This document shows, piece after piece, positions 1-8,791 of a stretch of DNA of 64,000 bases. The stretch is taken from NCBI RefSeq assembly GCF_026262575.1, contig NZ_JAPKFL010000005.1, positions 1-64,000 of the forward strand, given 5' to 3'. The position numbers and the translations under genes were made by a program. Numbering within the stretch: the stretch's first letter is position 1; every line of letters begins with the position of its first letter. The stretch comes from Streptomyces marinisediminis. GTDB lineage: Bacteria > Actinomycetota > Actinomycetes > Streptomycetales > Streptomycetaceae. The notes under the pieces are model-generated. The model saw nothing but the letters and a program-made list of their open reading frames with translations, was not told the DNA's origin and made no database searches.

Positions 1-19
1 TACGGCGGGCGCCCGCCGG

Positions 20-334
20 TCACTGCGGGATGTTGCCGACGTAGACGCTCATGCCGGGGTACACCTGGGTGACCTCCCTGCCGCTGGCGAAGGCGGTCCT
101 GGAGCCGGCACAGTTCTCCTGGTAGTGCAGGAAGACGTACTGACCGGTCATGTTCCGCAGCGTCGTCGCGGTGCCCATGTCCCCGGGCACGTTGTAGCAG
201 CCGATGGGGGAGGGGATCCGCTCACCGTCCAGTTCGATGTGACCGGCGGCGGCACTGGCGTCGGAGGCCGACCCGGCGAGCAGCAGGAAGCTGGCCAGCA
301 GGCCGAGCGCTGCCGTGGACTTCTTCTTCGACAT
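20..334 (-). CDS. Small secreted protein of unknown function
   Basis: This encodes 104 residues. The start at 334 is chosen because MSKKK opens a clean Sec signal peptide (hydrophobic run LGLLASFLLLAGSA, cleavage near ASAAA at about residue 30) and a GGGAG-type ribosome site lies 4-9 bases upstream. A longer frame to 478 would bury the signal peptide. The mature part is about 75 residues with two cysteines (in IGCYN and ENCAG), which may form one disulfide. I do not recognise a family. The layout resembles many small exported streptomycete proteins, but no catalytic motif is visible. It is monocistronic, with the window edge downstream. Confidence 0.7.
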   Translation of the reverse strand: MSKKKSTAALGLLASFLLLAGSASDASAAAGHIELDGERIPSPIGCYNVPGDMGTATTLRNMTGQYVFLHYQENCAGSRTAFASGREVTQVYPGMSVYVGNIPQ

Positions 335-988
335 GTTCTCCCTTGCCGCGGTGGATACCGTGCGTGTGGCATCGCTCCGACGGTTCGGACACCCGGCGCG
401 TTTTCGCTGAAGAGGGGCCGAAATCGATACGACCGGCCGTGTCTTTTCGATGCGGTCGTCGTCGGAGGCGCTCGCCATGGTTCTTCCACCGGAGGCGGTG
501 CGATAAAGATTCGCCCGCGGTGTTCCGGTCGTGCGGAGAGGTGAACAATAAGATACGACTAAGAGCTTTCCGCCCCTGGGTGTACGCCCCGCGCATCACC
601 GCCTACAGGTGTGCGGAATGCACCTCGCGTGGCTCGCGATATGGTCGCGTATTACGGAACGCGAGCCCGAGGGGAAACATACCAAAAGCTTCGCCTCAGA
701 GTGATTTCCTTCCCAGTGCTCTACGGAAATGCCGGGCCGGGGCCCGGCGACAGGTCCGCGGCGGGGAGCGGAAAGCGGGCCCGCCCGCCGGACGCGCGGG
801 AGGGCCCCGGGTGCGCGTGACGGCTTCGGGTGGGCGTGACGGCCCGAACGTGCGGGGCGGCCCCGGGCGCGCGTGACGGCACCGGCGGGCGCGGGGGCGC
901 CGTCGGGGTGCGAGCCGCCGCGGGCACCGTTCAGTGCCGCCGCGGCCCCTCCCGCCCCGGGCCGCGGCGGCGTGTGCGGCGGACGGCG
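335..988. other. Gene-free stretch
   Basis: No convincing coding frame was found; frames here have shadow-like Arg/Pro/Gly-rich translations. The part next to 334 (roughly 400-600) is less GC-rich than its surroundings and probably carries the promoter of the small secreted gene. A short direct repeat built on GCCCCGGG followed by GCGCGTGACGG occurs twice, near 802-822 and 863-880. No terminator-like hairpin was identified. Confidence 0.5.
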
Positions 989-1198
989 TCAGCCGCCGCG
1001 GACGGTCAGGTCGTCCAGGAGGCGCCGGGTGGCCGCGGTGACCTCGGCCACCGCGCGCTCGAAGGCCACCGCGTTGTGCGCCGCCGGTGCGCGGAAGCCC
1101 GACACCTTGCGGACGTACTGCAGCGCCGCGGCGCGCACGTCGTCGTCGGTGACCTCTTCGGTGTACGGCGGGCGCAGCGTCCTGATGCTTCGGCACAT
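989..1198 (-). CDS. DUF2277 domain protein
   Basis: This encodes 69 residues starting MCRSIRTLRPPYTEEVTDDD, which is the characteristic opening of the DUF2277 family (MCRxIRxLxN/PP..). The conserved middle ALQYVRKVSGFRAP is also present. The family is short, cytosolic and of unknown function, and this copy is full length. The start at 1198 is preferred over one at 1267 because the family begins at MCR. It lies 19 bases downstream of the FhuF-like gene on the same strand, so the two may be cotranscribed. Confidence 0.85.
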   Translation of the reverse strand: MCRSIRTLRPPYTEEVTDDDVRAAALQYVRKVSGFRAPAAHNAVAFERAVAEVTAATRRLLDDLTVRGG

Positions 1199-1217
1199 GG
1201 CCTTGACGGTACGCCGT

Positions 1218-1880
1218 TCAGCGCCCGGGGGGCGCGTCGAAGCAGCAGTCCCCGCACACACCGCCACCGGGCACGCGGTAGTACAGGCAGCAGGTGAACC
1301 GGCGGAACCCCGCGCTGTCCAGCGCGCCCGTCCCGGCCAGCGGCGGCGCGGACAGCAGGGTGCGCACCCACGCCTCGGCCGGGGCCGGCCGGCCGAGCTG
1401 GGCCAGCGCGCCGCCGAGTGCGGAGGCGGCGTTCCCCCACAGCAGGCGCGGCGCGACGCGGACCACCTCCCGCGTCGCCGCGACGAGCGGCACGAGGTGG
1501 TCCTCCAGCACCGCCGCCCGCAGGTGTCCGGCGGCGTCCGCGCGCGGCGGCAGCGGCGGCGCGGGGGTGAGCCGCAGGTCGTCCGGTGTGCTGCGGTCCG
1601 GCCGCCAGCGCAGCAGCGCGGGGGAGAGGTCGGGCAGCGGTCCGCCGCGCACGCAGGCCGCCAGGGCGATCGACCACAGCCGCGCCGCGAGCCCGAGGAA
1701 GGCGATGGACGCCGCCACCCGGGGCTCGTCCGTGCCCAGGCGGGTGCGCACCAGGTCGACGCGTGCGCGCAGCGGCTCCGTCCGCCCCGCGTACAGCGCG
1801 GCGAGCGCGGGCGCGTCCCCCTCGGCCGGGGTCGAGGTGCGCAGCGCGAAGAAACCGTCCACGCCCGGCACCCTACGCAC
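1218..1880 (-). CDS. FhuF-like (2Fe-2S) ferric-siderophore reductase
   Basis: The protein is about 220 residues. The C-terminus carries a cysteine cluster, CCLYYRVPGGGVCGDCCF, matching the C-C-x10-C-x2-C type iron-sulfur motif of FhuF proteins. These reduce ferric siderophores or ferric iron in the cytoplasm. The rest is Ala/Leu/Arg-rich, as usual in actinobacterial members. The start is uncertain: a GTG at 1880 (VRRVPGVDGFF) lies 41 bases after the upstream stop, but its ribosome site is weak and a GTG at 1871 is possible. The window's only other iron-linked genes are at the far right end. Confidence 0.75.
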   Translation of the reverse strand: MRRVPGVDGFFALRTSTPAEGDAPALAALYAGRTEPLRARVDLVRTRLGTDEPRVAASIAFLGLAARLWSIALAACVRGGPLPDLSPALLRWRPDRSTPDDLRLTPAPPLPPRADAAGHLRAAVLEDHLVPLVAATREVVRVAPRLLWGNAASALGGALAQLGRPAPAEAWVRTLLSAPPLAGTGALDSAGFRRFTCCLYYRVPGGGVCGDCCFDAPPGR

Positions 1881-1921
1881 CGCCCGCGCGGCCGGGGGCG
1901 CGGGGCCCGCCGGCCGCCCGG

Positions 1922-2197
1922 TCAGCGCACGAGGTGCGCCGGTTCGTGCGTCGCCGACTCGATCTCGTGCCCGGCCTTGGCCAGCAGTTGGTGCGAGAGG
2001 TCGCGCAGCGCGCGGGCCGCGGCGATCTCCTCGCCGACCCGCTGCTGGGCCGGGTCGCCCGGGTAGCGGTCGGCCCGGCCGTGCGCCCGGAGTTCGGTGC
2101 CGTCCTGCAGGCGCAGCAGGCAGGAGGAGCGCGTCTTGTCGCCGTCCTCCCAGAACTCCATCTCGACGTTCATCCCGACGATCGTTTCCATCGACAT
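1922..2197 (-). CDS. DUF1876 (dsRBD-like) protein
   Basis: This encodes 91 residues starting MSMETIVGMNVEMEF. The pattern EFWEDGDKTRSSCLLRLQDGTELRAHGRA..RYPGDP, followed by a helix with RALRDLSHQLL, matches the DUF1876 family, a small alpha/beta fold related to double-stranded RNA-binding domains. Function is unknown. A strong ribosome site (GGAGG at about 2200-2206) supports a start at 2197; Met3 at 2191 has even better spacing and may be the true start. It sits upstream of the FhuF-like gene in the same direction. Confidence 0.8.
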   Translation of the reverse strand: MSMETIVGMNVEMEFWEDGDKTRSSCLLRLQDGTELRAHGRADRYPGDPAQQRVGEEIAAARALRDLSHQLLAKAGHEIESATHEPAHLVR

Positions 2198-2543
2198 CAC
2201 CTCCACCGCGTCGGTCCTTCCAGGGTGGGGCATCGCCGGGCGGCGGGCTACTCGGGACGCCCTCCGCCGGGGCGGCCGGTGAGCCCGTGCCGGGAGGCGT
2301 CCGCCGGCACCAGGTGGTCGCCGGTGACCATCCGCGCTCGCCGGCGCGGCCCGTCGGCCAGCGCCCGGGAGGCGCGCGGTGGCCACGGAGACCTCCGGGG
2401 CGCGGTGGGGGCGTGCTCCGGTGGCCCGGGCGCGCGGCAGCGCACGTCACCGTCGACGGGGCCGCTCCCCCACGGCCGGCCCCGTTTCCCCGCGCCCGTC
2501 ACGGCTCGCGGTGAGCCCGCGGAGCACGTCGCCGCGGCCCGTT
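2198..2543. other. Intergenic region, no gene seen
   Basis: About 345 bases separate the DUF1876 start from the end of the first pucR gene; both are on the minus strand. It must hold the promoter of the DUF1876 gene and any terminator of pucR. I see no convincing frame and no strong perfect hairpin. Confidence 0.4.
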
Positions 2544-3791
2544 TCAGGCGGCGGGGTGCCCCGGCTGGCGGCGCAGCCGCAGCGCGCGCAGGACCACCTC
2601 GGTGGCGAACCGGTCGTCCAGGTCGCCCAGCCGGTCCCCGAAGGCCCGGTCGAGGTTGCGCAGCCGGTAGCGGACGGTCTGCGGGTGCAGGTGCAGCAGT
2701 TCGGCCATCTGCACCGCGTTGCCCCGGGTGTCCAGCCACGCCTGGAGCGTCTCCACCAGTCGCTCGCGCTGGTTGCGGGTGAGCTGGGAGAGCGGGGCGA
2801 GCTGGCGGCGGGCGAGCTGGTCGATGAGGGCGGAGTCGGCGCACAGCCACAGCGTCAGCAGGTGCTCCTCGCAGTGGACGACGGGCGTGGCCGGGATGAC
2901 CTGGGCGTCCACCAGCGTGAGCGCCTGCCGGGCCCAGCGCAGCGACTCCGCCGCCTGCCCGAGCGGCACGGTCAGGCCCACCGCCGCCCGCAGCCCGGAC
3001 GGCGCCCTGGCCAGCGCGGCGCGCCGGGGCTCGTCCAGGCCGCCGGGGACGAGCAGGTGCGGCTGCGGATCGCCGAAGCCCAGCAGCGCGTCGTCGCCGA
3101 ACACCTCGCGGGCGGCCGCCCGGCCCTCCGGGCGCAGGGCGACGAGCGTCACCTGCTCCGGCAGCGGCCAGTCGGCCCGCTCGGCGTGCCCGGCCAGGGA
3201 GGAGCGCGGCACGGAGCCGCCGGCCAGGATGAGCTCCAGCAGCAGCCTGCGCTGCTCGTCCTGGCCGCCGCGCAGTTCGGCCTGTGCGGCCAGGTAGCCC
3301 TCGCGGGCCAGCTCGATCAGCTCGTCGACGTAGCCGAAGAGCGCGTCGGCGAAGGTGAGCATGACGGCGGGGGAGAGGTTGTAGCGCCGCCCGAGCGTCT
3401 TGCCGTACCGCAGGGCCACCCGCACCCCGATCCGGAAGGCGGTCTGGAGGTTGTCCATGCTCCGGCCGCGGTAGGCCTCGTAACGGCCGAGCTTGCGGCA
3501 CATCCGGTCCCGGCGTGCGGTGGACGCGGCGGGCGAGGCGACCTTGTCGACGAAGGTCACCAGGTTCTGCTCCACGCTGCCCTGGATCAGCGGGCCGTAC
3601 GGGCCGTCTAACAGCGGCGCGTACTCGGGGATGGCCCGGCGCAGTTCGGTGCCGATCTCGTGCATCAGGCCGGGCAGTTCGGGCCGCATGACGGCGGCGA
3701 GCTCCCTGGGCAGCGGCACCGGTCCCGCGGCCCCCGCGGTCCTCCCCGCCCCCGGCCCCCGGGGGCCCGGCTGGGGCGTCGCGCTCGTCAT
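2544..3791 (-). CDS. PucR-type transcriptional regulator 1
   Basis: The protein is 415 residues. The C-terminal 60 residues carry the PucR helix-turn-helix (LVETLQAWLDTRGNAVQMAE, then LHLHPQTVRYRLRNL), and a GGDEF-like/CdaR middle region precedes it. The N-terminal half (residues 25-180) resembles the RsbT-antagonist-like helical domain of streptomycete PucR proteins, including ALFGYVDELIELAREGY. It is transcribed away from the MCE operon, with about 615 bases of shared control region between. It is clearly paralogous to the protein at 28233-29498: both carry SPAASTARRD and ADALFGYVDEL. Such regulators often respond to metabolites and control adjacent genes; control of the MCE locus is an inference. 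Confidence 0.88.
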   Translation of the reverse strand: MTSATPQPGPRGPGAGRTAGAAGPVPLPRELAAVMRPELPGLMHEIGTELRRAIPEYAPLLDGPYGPLIQGSVEQNLVTFVDKVASPAASTARRDRMCRKLGRYEAYRGRSMDNLQTAFRIGVRVALRYGKTLGRRYNLSPAVMLTFADALFGYVDELIELAREGYLAAQAELRGGQDEQRRLLLELILAGGSVPRSSLAGHAERADWPLPEQVTLVALRPEGRAAAREVFGDDALLGFGDPQPHLLVPGGLDEPRRAALARAPSGLRAAVGLTVPLGQAAESLRWARQALTLVDAQVIPATPVVHCEEHLLTLWLCADSALIDQLARRQLAPLSQLTRNQRERLVETLQAWLDTRGNAVQMAELLHLHPQTVRYRLRNLDRAFGDRLGDLDDRFATEVVLRALRLRRQPGHPAA

Positions 3792-4238
3792 AGGTACTCC
3801 TCACTCGGCCGGACGGCCGTCCGCTCCGCCGGAGCCGGAGCCCGTCGGTGGAGGCGGGACACGCGGCGCCGGTCGCGGCGTGACGGGAGGGTGGTCGCGG
3901 TGTGCACGGTAGGGCACGCGCCGTGACGGTGGTACCCGGTGCGCGTGATGCGCTCCGGGGGCCTGGACAGCAGTGGGGCCGTCCGGCCGGGCGCCGGTCA
4001 AGCCGCGTGCGCTTCCGTGCTCACCGGCGGATGAAAAGCGCGTGCGAAGTTGTACGGGGGTCACAAAGAAGCCGCTTTCGCCGCCGGTGCGCGCCGCGCC
4101 GCCCGCCGCGTCAAGACGGGGTGGGGGAAATACTCACCTGACGATGAGGACGGGCGCGCGAGTGATGCTCACCCGACAACGAAAAGCGCGTTTCCGCGCA
4201 GGTCCGCGGAATTTCGCCGAGCGCCGTTGCCCCGCCGG

Positions 4239-4254
4239 GTTACCCGTACGTAAC
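4239..4254. promoter_or_regulatory. Putative TetR operator, GTTAC-N6-GTAAC
   Basis: The 16-base element GTTACCCGTACGTAAC has inverted GTTAC/GTAAC arms separated by six bases. Its core TTAC-N6-GTAA is the same as in the tandem sites at 31303-31334 and 34394-34425. It lies 153 bases upstream of the first MCE-operon start. A and T are scarce here, so the core is very unlikely to recur by chance. Binding by the TetR protein at 31364 is inferred. Confidence 0.5.
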
Positions 4255-4269
4255 GTGCCATCCGCGTCG

Positions 4270-4293
4270 CCGACCAAGACCGGTCAGGGTCGG
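4270..4293. promoter_or_regulatory. Nested 24-bp palindrome upstream of the MCE operon
   Basis: The outer arms CCGACC (4270-4275) and GGTCGG (4288-4293) enclose the perfect palindrome GACCGGTC (4278-4285). Twenty of 24 positions are symmetric. It is only 16 bases from the TTAC-N6-GTAA element. The size and symmetry suit a dimeric regulator, possibly the adjacent PucR protein, but this is a guess. Confidence 0.4.
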
Positions 4294-4406
4294 CACCGGG
4301 GAACGGGAAAAAGCGAAGTCCCCCGCTTTCCGCGACGCGTTCGCGTGCACCGCCGGTGGCGGCGGTGACGCTCTCCGGTTCGTTTTCCGACAAGGGAGTA
4401 GGCGGC

Positions 4407-5960
4407 ATGGTCACACGGCGCACGGCGGGGGTGGCGGCCCTGGGCGCGGCCGCACTCCTGGTCGGCCTGCCCGCCGCGCAGGGCCTGGTGCCGGGCGGTC
4501 CGCCCGCGCCGTCCCCCGGGCCGCCGTCGCCGGTCAGCGCGACCCTCGCCTACCGGTGCGTGCTGCCCTCGGGGACCCACGACGCCGAGGTGACCCTCAC
4601 CGGCACCTTCCCGCGGAGCGTCGCACCGGGTGAGGCCGTCCGGGTGCGCGGTCTGACCCTGCGCACGGTGCTCCCGGCCGAGGCGGCGGCCGGCCTCCCC
4701 GGGGAGGGGGAGGCCGGCCGCCCGGCGACGCTGGCGGGCAGTGCGGGGCCGCCGGAGGCCACGCCGGTGCCGTGGGAGGCGGAGTTCACCGCGGCCGGCG
4801 CGCCGACCCGGCGTGGCGCCTCCGTCGAGCTGACCCACACCGGCGAGGCCGCCCCCGTCACGCCGGCCCGCTCCGGTGCGGCGGTGTTCACCGCCGGACC
4901 GCTCACCTTCGGCACGGGCGCGGACGAGGGCGCGGACCCGGACCCGGGCGCGGACCCGGGCCCGGGCGTGGAGGGGGACGCGAGTGAGGGCGGGAGCGGC
5001 GGCGCGGGCGCGGCCCGGACGGCCGTCCGGTGCGCGCCGGCCGACGGTGCCGACCCCACGCTCGCCACCGTGGCGGTCGAGCCGGAACCGGCGCCCTCCG
5101 CCCGGCCGGACGGGTCGCCCGGCCCCGCGGCCACGCCCGCGCCGAGCGCGCGGGACACACCCGGCGGGAGCGAGTCGCCGACGGCGCGCGCCGAGGGCGA
5201 GGCGGCGCCCGGGCCGCGTCGGGAACCGGGCGGGCGGCCCCTGGAGGGCTGCCCCGAGCCGCCCACGAAGGACGCGCTGGACCGGAGCCTGCTGCCCGAG
5301 CCGCCCCCGGACGCCCAGGTCTTCGAGGCCGAGGGCGGGATCGGCTGCACCGTCCCGGTCGGCTACGCGAACGTCGACAAGCAGCGGGCCGCGATGGTCC
5401 TCAACGACCCGTCGGGCGAGGTGGAGGTCTCCGGGCTGCGCGTGTTCGTGCGGTCGGCGCAGACCCCCGACGGCCGCTACCTCCAGGCCGCCCACGTCGG
5501 CGACATCGCGATGCCGCCCGCGACGAGCACCTTCGTGAACTTCGACTTCATGCCCGTGACCGCCCGCGTGGAGCTGGTCTCGCTCACGCCCGCCACCATC
5601 GTGATGGTCCAGCGCACGGGCGAGCCCACGCGCACCACCGTCGGCTACGACCTCCAGGTGCGCATCGCGGAGGCCCGGGTCAACGGCGTCCCGCTCCCGG
5701 TCGGCCCGGACTGCCGCACCGGCGAGCCGATCCCGGTGCGGCTGAGCGGACAGGCCCCGCACTACGACGTGCTCGGCGGCGGCCTGCTCACCGGGGAGAT
5801 CGACCTGCCCGCCTTCACCGGCTGCGGCGTCGGGGAGGACCTGGACCCGCTGTTCACCGCGTCCGTCTCCGGCCCCGGCAACCACCTGAGGCTCAACCAG
5901 GGACCCGTCTGCAACGAGCCCTGCACCGAGATCACCGTCCCCGCGCTGCCGAAGCGGTGA
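4407..5960 (+). CDS. Secreted two-domain DUF6801 protein, first gene of the MCE operon
   Basis: The protein is 517 residues. A Sec signal peptide occupies residues 1-26 (VAALGAAALLVGLPAAQG). A divergent DUF6801-type beta domain follows (SATLAYRCVLPSGTHDAEVTL, about 36-210), then a long Pro/Ala/Glu/Gly linker, then a C-terminal module (about 300-517) with paired cysteines. The tail pattern PVGPDCRTGE, GGGLLTGEIDLP, GCG, SGPGN is shared with the C-terminus of the protein at 21842-23137. No membrane anchor is visible. It lies 58 bases upstream of mceG in the same direction, so it is probably the operon's first gene. It could be an extracellular partner of the importer; function is unknown. An upstream frame to 4356 lacks a ribosome site. 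Confidence 0.75.
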   Translation: MVTRRTAGVAALGAAALLVGLPAAQGLVPGGPPAPSPGPPSPVSATLAYRCVLPSGTHDAEVTLTGTFPRSVAPGEAVRVRGLTLRTVLPAEAAAGLPGEGEAGRPATLAGSAGPPEATPVPWEAEFTAAGAPTRRGASVELTHTGEAAPVTPARSGAAVFTAGPLTFGTGADEGADPDPGADPGPGVEGDASEGGSGGAGAARTAVRCAPADGADPTLATVAVEPEPAPSARPDGSPGPAATPAPSARDTPGGSESPTARAEGEAAPGPRREPGGRPLEGCPEPPTKDALDRSLLPEPPPDAQVFEAEGGIGCTVPVGYANVDKQRAAMVLNDPSGEVEVSGLRVFVRSAQTPDGRYLQAAHVGDIAMPPATSTFVNFDFMPVTARVELVSLTPATIVMVQRTGEPTRTTVGYDLQVRIAEARVNGVPLPVGPDCRTGEPIPVRLSGQAPHYDVLGGGLLTGEIDLPAFTGCGVGEDLDPLFTASVSGPGNHLRLNQGPVCNEPCTEITVPALPKR

Positions 5961-6018
5961 TCTCCGTCAGAAACGACGCGGTCCACCGTCACGCACGCGC
6001 AATCCGCCGGGAGGTGCC

Positions 6019-7110
6019 ATGGGAGTCGAAGTCGCCATCGAGGGGCTGAGCAAACACTTCGGCCGTCAGGAGATCTGGCAGGACGTGAGTTTCGTCCTGC
6101 CGCCCGGCGAGGTCAGCGTGCTGCTCGGGCCTTCGGGGACCGGGAAGACGGTGTTCTTGAAATCCGTCATCGGGTTGCTGAAGCCCGAGCGGGGGCGGGT
6201 GCTCATCAACGGCGTCGACATGGTGAACAGCCCGGCCAAGGACATCTACGAAACGCGCAAGCTCTTCGGCCTGATGTTCCAGGACGGCGCGCTGTTCGGT
6301 TCGATGACGCTGTTCGACAACATCGCCTTTCCGCTGCGCGAGCACACCAGGAAAAAGGAGTCCGAGATCCGGCGCATCGTGCTGGACCGGATGGAGATGG
6401 TCGGGCTCACCGGAGCGCAGGACAAGCTGCCCGGCGAGATATCCGGCGGCATGCGCAAGCGCGCCGGGCTCGCCCGCGCGCTCGTGCTGGACCCGCAGAT
6501 CATCCTGTGCGACGAACCGGACTCCGGCCTCGACCCGGTGCGCACCTCCTACCTCTCCCAGCTCCTGATCGACCTCAACGCCCAGCTCGACACGACGATG
6601 CTGATCGTCACCCACAACCTCGACATCGCCCGCACCGTACCGGACAACATGGGCATGCTCTTCCGGCGCCGACTGGTCACCTTCGGGCCCCGTGAGGCGC
6701 TGCTGACCAGCGAGGAGCCCGTCGTGCGGCAGTTCCTCGGCGGGCACATGGCCGGGCCCATCGGCATGTCGGAGGAGAAGGACCAGGCCACGGTCGAGCG
6801 CGAGCAGCTCCTCGGCGCCCACGACTACCGCGCCGTGCCGCAGACGGTCCGGCCGCAGCTCCAGCCCTCGCCCGGGCTGCCGCCGCGCAGCGCCGTGCAG
6901 CGGCGCCGGCGGCGCGTGCTCGGCATGCTCGACCAGCTCACCCCGGCCGCGCAGGCCGCCATCCGCGCCGCCCACGCCGCCCACCCGGAGCCGGACGCGG
7001 CCCCGCCCGCCGGGCCGGGGCCCGCCGGACCGGCGTCCGCGGGCCAGGGGCCCACCGGCCACGGGCCCACCGGCACCGCGCCGTTGCCGCCGCTGGGGAA
7101 CCACCGGTGA
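6019..7110 (+). CDS. mceG: MceG/MlaF-type ABC transporter ATPase
   Basis: The 363-residue ATPase powers the MCE lipid importer on the cytoplasmic face. It has Walker A GPSGTGKT (37-44), Q-loop FQDG, signature SGGMRKR (142-148), Walker B IILCDEPDSGLDP (from 161) and the H-loop VTHN. The form SGGMRKR and the phrase EPDSGLDP are hallmarks of the MlaF/Mkl subfamily. A C-terminal extension (about 270-363) is Pro/Ala-rich and low complexity. The ribosome site GGGAGG precedes the ATG. It overlaps the first permease gene by 4 bases. In mycobacteria the equivalent ATPase is unlinked; here it is in the operon. Confidence 0.95.
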   Translation: MGVEVAIEGLSKHFGRQEIWQDVSFVLPPGEVSVLLGPSGTGKTVFLKSVIGLLKPERGRVLINGVDMVNSPAKDIYETRKLFGLMFQDGALFGSMTLFDNIAFPLREHTRKKESEIRRIVLDRMEMVGLTGAQDKLPGEISGGMRKRAGLARALVLDPQIILCDEPDSGLDPVRTSYLSQLLIDLNAQLDTTMLIVTHNLDIARTVPDNMGMLFRRRLVTFGPREALLTSEEPVVRQFLGGHMAGPIGMSEEKDQATVEREQLLGAHDYRAVPQTVRPQLQPSPGLPPRSAVQRRRRRVLGMLDQLTPAAQAAIRAAHAAHPEPDAAPPAGPGPAGPASAGQGPTGHGPTGTAPLPPLGNHR

Positions 7111-7907
7111 GCGCCCCGGCCGGGCCCAGGAGCCGCCCGCTGCCCGGGGCCGGCGCCCTGCGCGAGATCGGGGCGCTGTTCGCCCTCGCCCTGACCGTGC
7201 TGCGCGAGACGTTCCGGCGCCCCTTCCAGGCTCGCGAGTTCGTCGAGCAGTTCTGGTTCATCGCCAGCGTGACGATCCTGCCCGCCATGCTCGTGACGAT
7301 CCCGTTCGGCGCGGTCATCGCGCTCCAGGTGGGCTCGCTCATCGAGCAGTTCGGGGCCCAGTCCTTCACCGGCGGCGCCAGCGTCCTGGTGCTCATCCAG
7401 CAGGCCAGTCCGCTCATCGTCTCCCTGCTCGTCTCCGGTGTCGCCTGTTCCGCCCTCTGCGCCGACCTCGGCTCGCGCACCATCCGCGAGGAGCTGGACG
7501 CGATGGAGGTCATGGGCGTCTCCCCGGTGCACCGCCTGGTCGTGCCCCGGGTGCTGGCCGTGACCCTGGTGGCGGTGCTGCTCAACGGCCTGGTCTCCGT
7601 CGTCGGCACCCTGGGCGGCTACTTCTTCAACGTGATCCTCCAGGACGGCACCCCGGGCGCCTACCTGTCCAGCTTCGCCGCCCTCGCCCAGCTACCCGAC
7701 CTCTACGTCAGCCAGTTCAAGGCGCTGCTCTTCGGGTTCATCGCGGGCATCGTCGCCGCCCACCGGGGCCTGCGGCCCAAGGGCGGCCCCAAGGGCGTGG
7801 GCGACGCGGTCAACCAGTCGGTCGTCTTCACCTTCCTCATCCTCTTCTTCGTCAACATGGTCATCACGGCCATCTACCTCCAGCTCGTTCCGGCGAAGGG
7901 GATCTGA
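7107..7907 (+). CDS. yrbEA: MlaE/YrbE-type permease A
   Basis: The 266-residue permease belongs to the MlaE/YrbE family, with five or six membrane segments. The diagnostic cytoplasmic loop EELDAMEVMGVSP (about 132-144), which contacts the ATPase, is intact. It begins with GTG overlapping the mceG stop (GTGA), which indicates translational coupling. With YrbEB it should form the membrane core of the importer that passes lipid from the MCE tunnel to the cytoplasm. Confidence 0.95.
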   Translation: MSAPAGPRSRPLPGAGALREIGALFALALTVLRETFRRPFQAREFVEQFWFIASVTILPAMLVTIPFGAVIALQVGSLIEQFGAQSFTGGASVLVLIQQASPLIVSLLVSGVACSALCADLGSRTIREELDAMEVMGVSPVHRLVVPRVLAVTLVAVLLNGLVSVVGTLGGYFFNVILQDGTPGAYLSSFAALAQLPDLYVSQFKALLFGFIAGIVAAHRGLRPKGGPKGVGDAVNQSVVFTFLILFFVNMVITAIYLQLVPAKGI

Positions 7908-7909
7908 CG

Positions 7910-8791
7910 ATGGCCCCGACCAGCGCGCCCGCGCCCGCCGACACCCGGCCGCCGCGCCGCGGCCCCGCGCCGCCCCGCGCCCCGCGCGGCCGGTGGCTGG
8001 CCTGGCTGGACCGGCCGGGCGACGAGCTCCTGTTCTACCTGCGCGCCCTGCTCGGCATCCCCAAGGCGCTGCGCAGCTACTACCGCGAGTGCCTGCGGCT
8101 GTTCGCCGAGGTGACCTTCGGCAGCGGCGGCCTCGGCGTCGTCGGCGGCACCGTCGGCGTGATGATCGGCATCACCGTCTTCACCGGCACCGTCGTGGGC
8201 CTCCAGGGCTACGCCGCGCTCAGCCAGATCGGCACCGACGCCTTCACCGGCTTCGTCTCCGCCTACTTCAACACCCGCGAGATCGCCCCGCTGGTGGCCG
8301 CGCTGGCGCTGTCCACCACCGTCGGCGCGGGCTTCACCGCCCAACTCGGGGCGATGCGCATCAACGAGGAGGTCGACGCGCTGGAGGCCATGGGCATCCG
8401 CGGCATGCCCTACCTCGTCAGCACCCGCGTCATCGCCGGCGCCGTCGCGATCATCCCGCTGTACGCGATCGGGCTGCTCGGCTCCTACACCGCCTCCCGC
8501 CTGGTGACGGTCGTCTTCAACGACCAGTCCACCGGCACCTACGACCACTACTTCGAACTGTTCCTCTCCCCGGACGACGTGCTGCTGTCCTTCGTGAAGG
8601 TGTCCGTCTTCAGCGTGCTGGTCATCCTCGCGCACTGCTACTACGGCTTCCGGGCCGCCGGCGGCCCGGCCGGCGTCGGCGTCGCCGTCGGCCGCTCGGT
8701 GCGCACCGCGATCGTGCTGATCAGCGTGAGCGACTTCTTCCTCAGCCTCGCCTTCTGGGGTGCCACGACGACCGTGAAGGTGGCCGGATGA
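7910..8791 (+). CDS. yrbEB: MlaE/YrbE-type permease B
   Basis: The 293-residue protein is the second MlaE/YrbE permease, with the EEVDALEAMGIRG loop and a Pro/Arg-rich cytoplasmic N-terminus of about 35 residues. The start at 7910 lies two bases after the YrbEA stop. Paired YrbEA/YrbEB permeases are the standard actinobacterial arrangement, matching heterodimeric transporters. Its stop overlaps the first MCE gene (ATGA). Confidence 0.95.
   Translation: MAPTSAPAPADTRPPRRGPAPPRAPRGRWLAWLDRPGDELLFYLRALLGIPKALRSYYRECLRLFAEVTFGSGGLGVVGGTVGVMIGITVFTGTVVGLQGYAALSQIGTDAFTGFVSAYFNTREIAPLVAALALSTTVGAGFTAQLGAMRINEEVDALEAMGIRGMPYLVSTRVIAGAVAIIPLYAIGLLGSYTASRLVTVVFNDQSTGTYDHYFELFLSPDDVLLSFVKVSVFSVLVILAHCYYGFRAAGGPAGVGVAVGRSVRTAIVLISVSDFFLSLAFWGATTTVKVAG

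Larger units (their letters stand above)
3792..4406. promoter_or_regulatory. Divergent control region between pucR and the MCE operon
   Basis: There are 615 bases without a convincing gene between two divergent starts. It contains the TTAC-N6-GTAA palindrome at 4239-4254 and the nested palindrome at 4270-4293, both listed separately. A TACTCAC element lies at 4131-4137 and a TGCTCACCCG element at 4166-4175; similar elements recur in the 23.1-23.6 kb control region. The first operon gene has a good ribosome site (AAGGGAG at 4392-4398). No clear -35/-10 pair could be assigned. Confidence 0.6.

Noticed and set aside
335..478. A longer start for the first secreted protein
   Set aside because: The added 48 residues are basic and would place the signal peptide inside the protein; the ribosome site fits the start at 334.
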